From assembly GCA_016284975.1 (NCBI GenBank), contig JAEEPV010000049.1:1-6023 (forward strand): a stretch of DNA of 6,023 nucleotides, given 5' to 3'. How positions within the stretch are numbered: position 1 is the stretch's first letter; each line of letters opens with the position of its first letter. Shown in pieces: positions 5,877-6,023 of this stretch. This DNA is from Solobacterium sp. Its GTDB lineage: Bacteria > Bacillota_I > Bacilli_A > Erysipelotrichales > Erysipelotrichaceae. Under the pieces are notes generated by a model that made no database searches, was not told where the DNA came from, and worked only from the letters and a program-made list of their open reading frames with translations. The position numbers were made by a program, and so were the translations under genes.

Positions 5877-5908
5877 CTGAGGTGTAGCAATACACCTCAG
5901 GTTTTTTT
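5874..5908 (+). terminator. Intrinsic terminator after ptsI, abutting the next start codon
   Basis: CTGAGGTGTA (5877-5886) pairs perfectly with TACACCTCAG (5891-5900) around a GCAA tetraloop. Outer wobble and A-T pairs extend the stem, and seven Ts fill 5902-5908. This is the strongest hairpin in the window. The next gene's ATG begins at 5909, the base after the T run. Confidence 0.92.
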
Positions 5909-6023
5909 ATGGATAAAAATACACGGATATTATTTATATCAAGTACAGGCGGGCATCTGAGTGAACTGATGCAGCTGAGCCCGATGTTTGAGCACTGCGA
6001 TTACCGTATTATCACCGAAGACA
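5909..6023 (+). CDS. PssD/Alg14-like glycosyltransferase subunit, N-terminal 38 residues (3' end outside window)
   Basis: The frame begins MDKNTRILFISSTGGHLSEL and continues MQLSPMF..CDYRIITED to the window edge. The hydrophobic first strand followed by SSTGGHLSEL is the hallmark of PssD/CpsF/Alg14-type proteins. These form the membrane-associated half of a two-subunit GT-B glycosyltransferase and recruit a catalytic Alg13/PssE-like partner, commonly in capsule or exopolysaccharide assembly. That partner gene would be expected just downstream. The start codon directly follows the ptsI terminator T run. Only AGG at 5899-5901, inside the terminator stem, could act as a weak ribosome binding site. 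The family call rests on a short fragment. Confidence 0.75.
   Translation, partial: MDKNTRILFISSTGGHLSELMQLSPMFEHCDYRIITED

Overview
The window looks like chromosomal DNA from a Gram-positive Firmicute of moderate GC content. I would guess the Erysipelotrichia or a close relative, but this is inference from protein style only: a DUF2779 protein, a long-form Hpf, a Bacillus-like Enzyme I, strong AGGAGG-type ribosome binding sites and compact hairpin/T-run terminators. I see no rRNA, tRNA, IS element, CRISPR array or phage gene.

Layout. (1) Positions 1-1669 hold the end of a plus-strand operon: the last 49 codons of an M29-family aminopeptidase, then, 7 nt later, a 493-residue DUF2779 protein. 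The latter joins a Cas4/RecB-like N-terminal half (four putative Fe-S cysteines, nuclease residues apparently lost) to a DnaQ/RNase H-like 3'-5' exonuclease half. A strong terminator closes the operon. (2) Positions 1690-2394 are a monocistronic unit for long-form ribosome hibernation factor Hpf, with its own TATAAT promoter and terminator. (3) Positions 2441-3348 are a convergent minus-strand unit encoding a multi-pass membrane protein that resembles CPBP (Abi) intramembrane proteases without the usual catalytic residues. A 17-bp perfect palindrome sits at its predicted transcription start. (4) Positions 3406-5908 run on the plus strand: an unrecognised 146-residue protein with a charged N-terminal tail, then a 649-codon ORF whose first ~76 residues are an acyl carrier protein domain and whose last 569 are a complete PTS Enzyme I. 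(5) Immediately after that terminator starts the truncated gene for a PssD/Alg14-like glycosyltransferase subunit, pointing into a polysaccharide locus beyond the window.

The most remarkable item is the in-frame ACP-Enzyme I fusion. The ACP part keeps the DS(Y) phosphopantetheine serine and the four-helix pattern, and Enzyme I is intact with its phospho-histidine and catalytic cysteine. A perfect internal ribosome binding site and ATG at the domain junction suggest that free Enzyme I could also be made. ptsH, the usual partner immediately upstream of ptsI, is absent. The arrangement suggests a possible link between acyl/phosphopantetheine status and sugar uptake, but that function is purely inferred.
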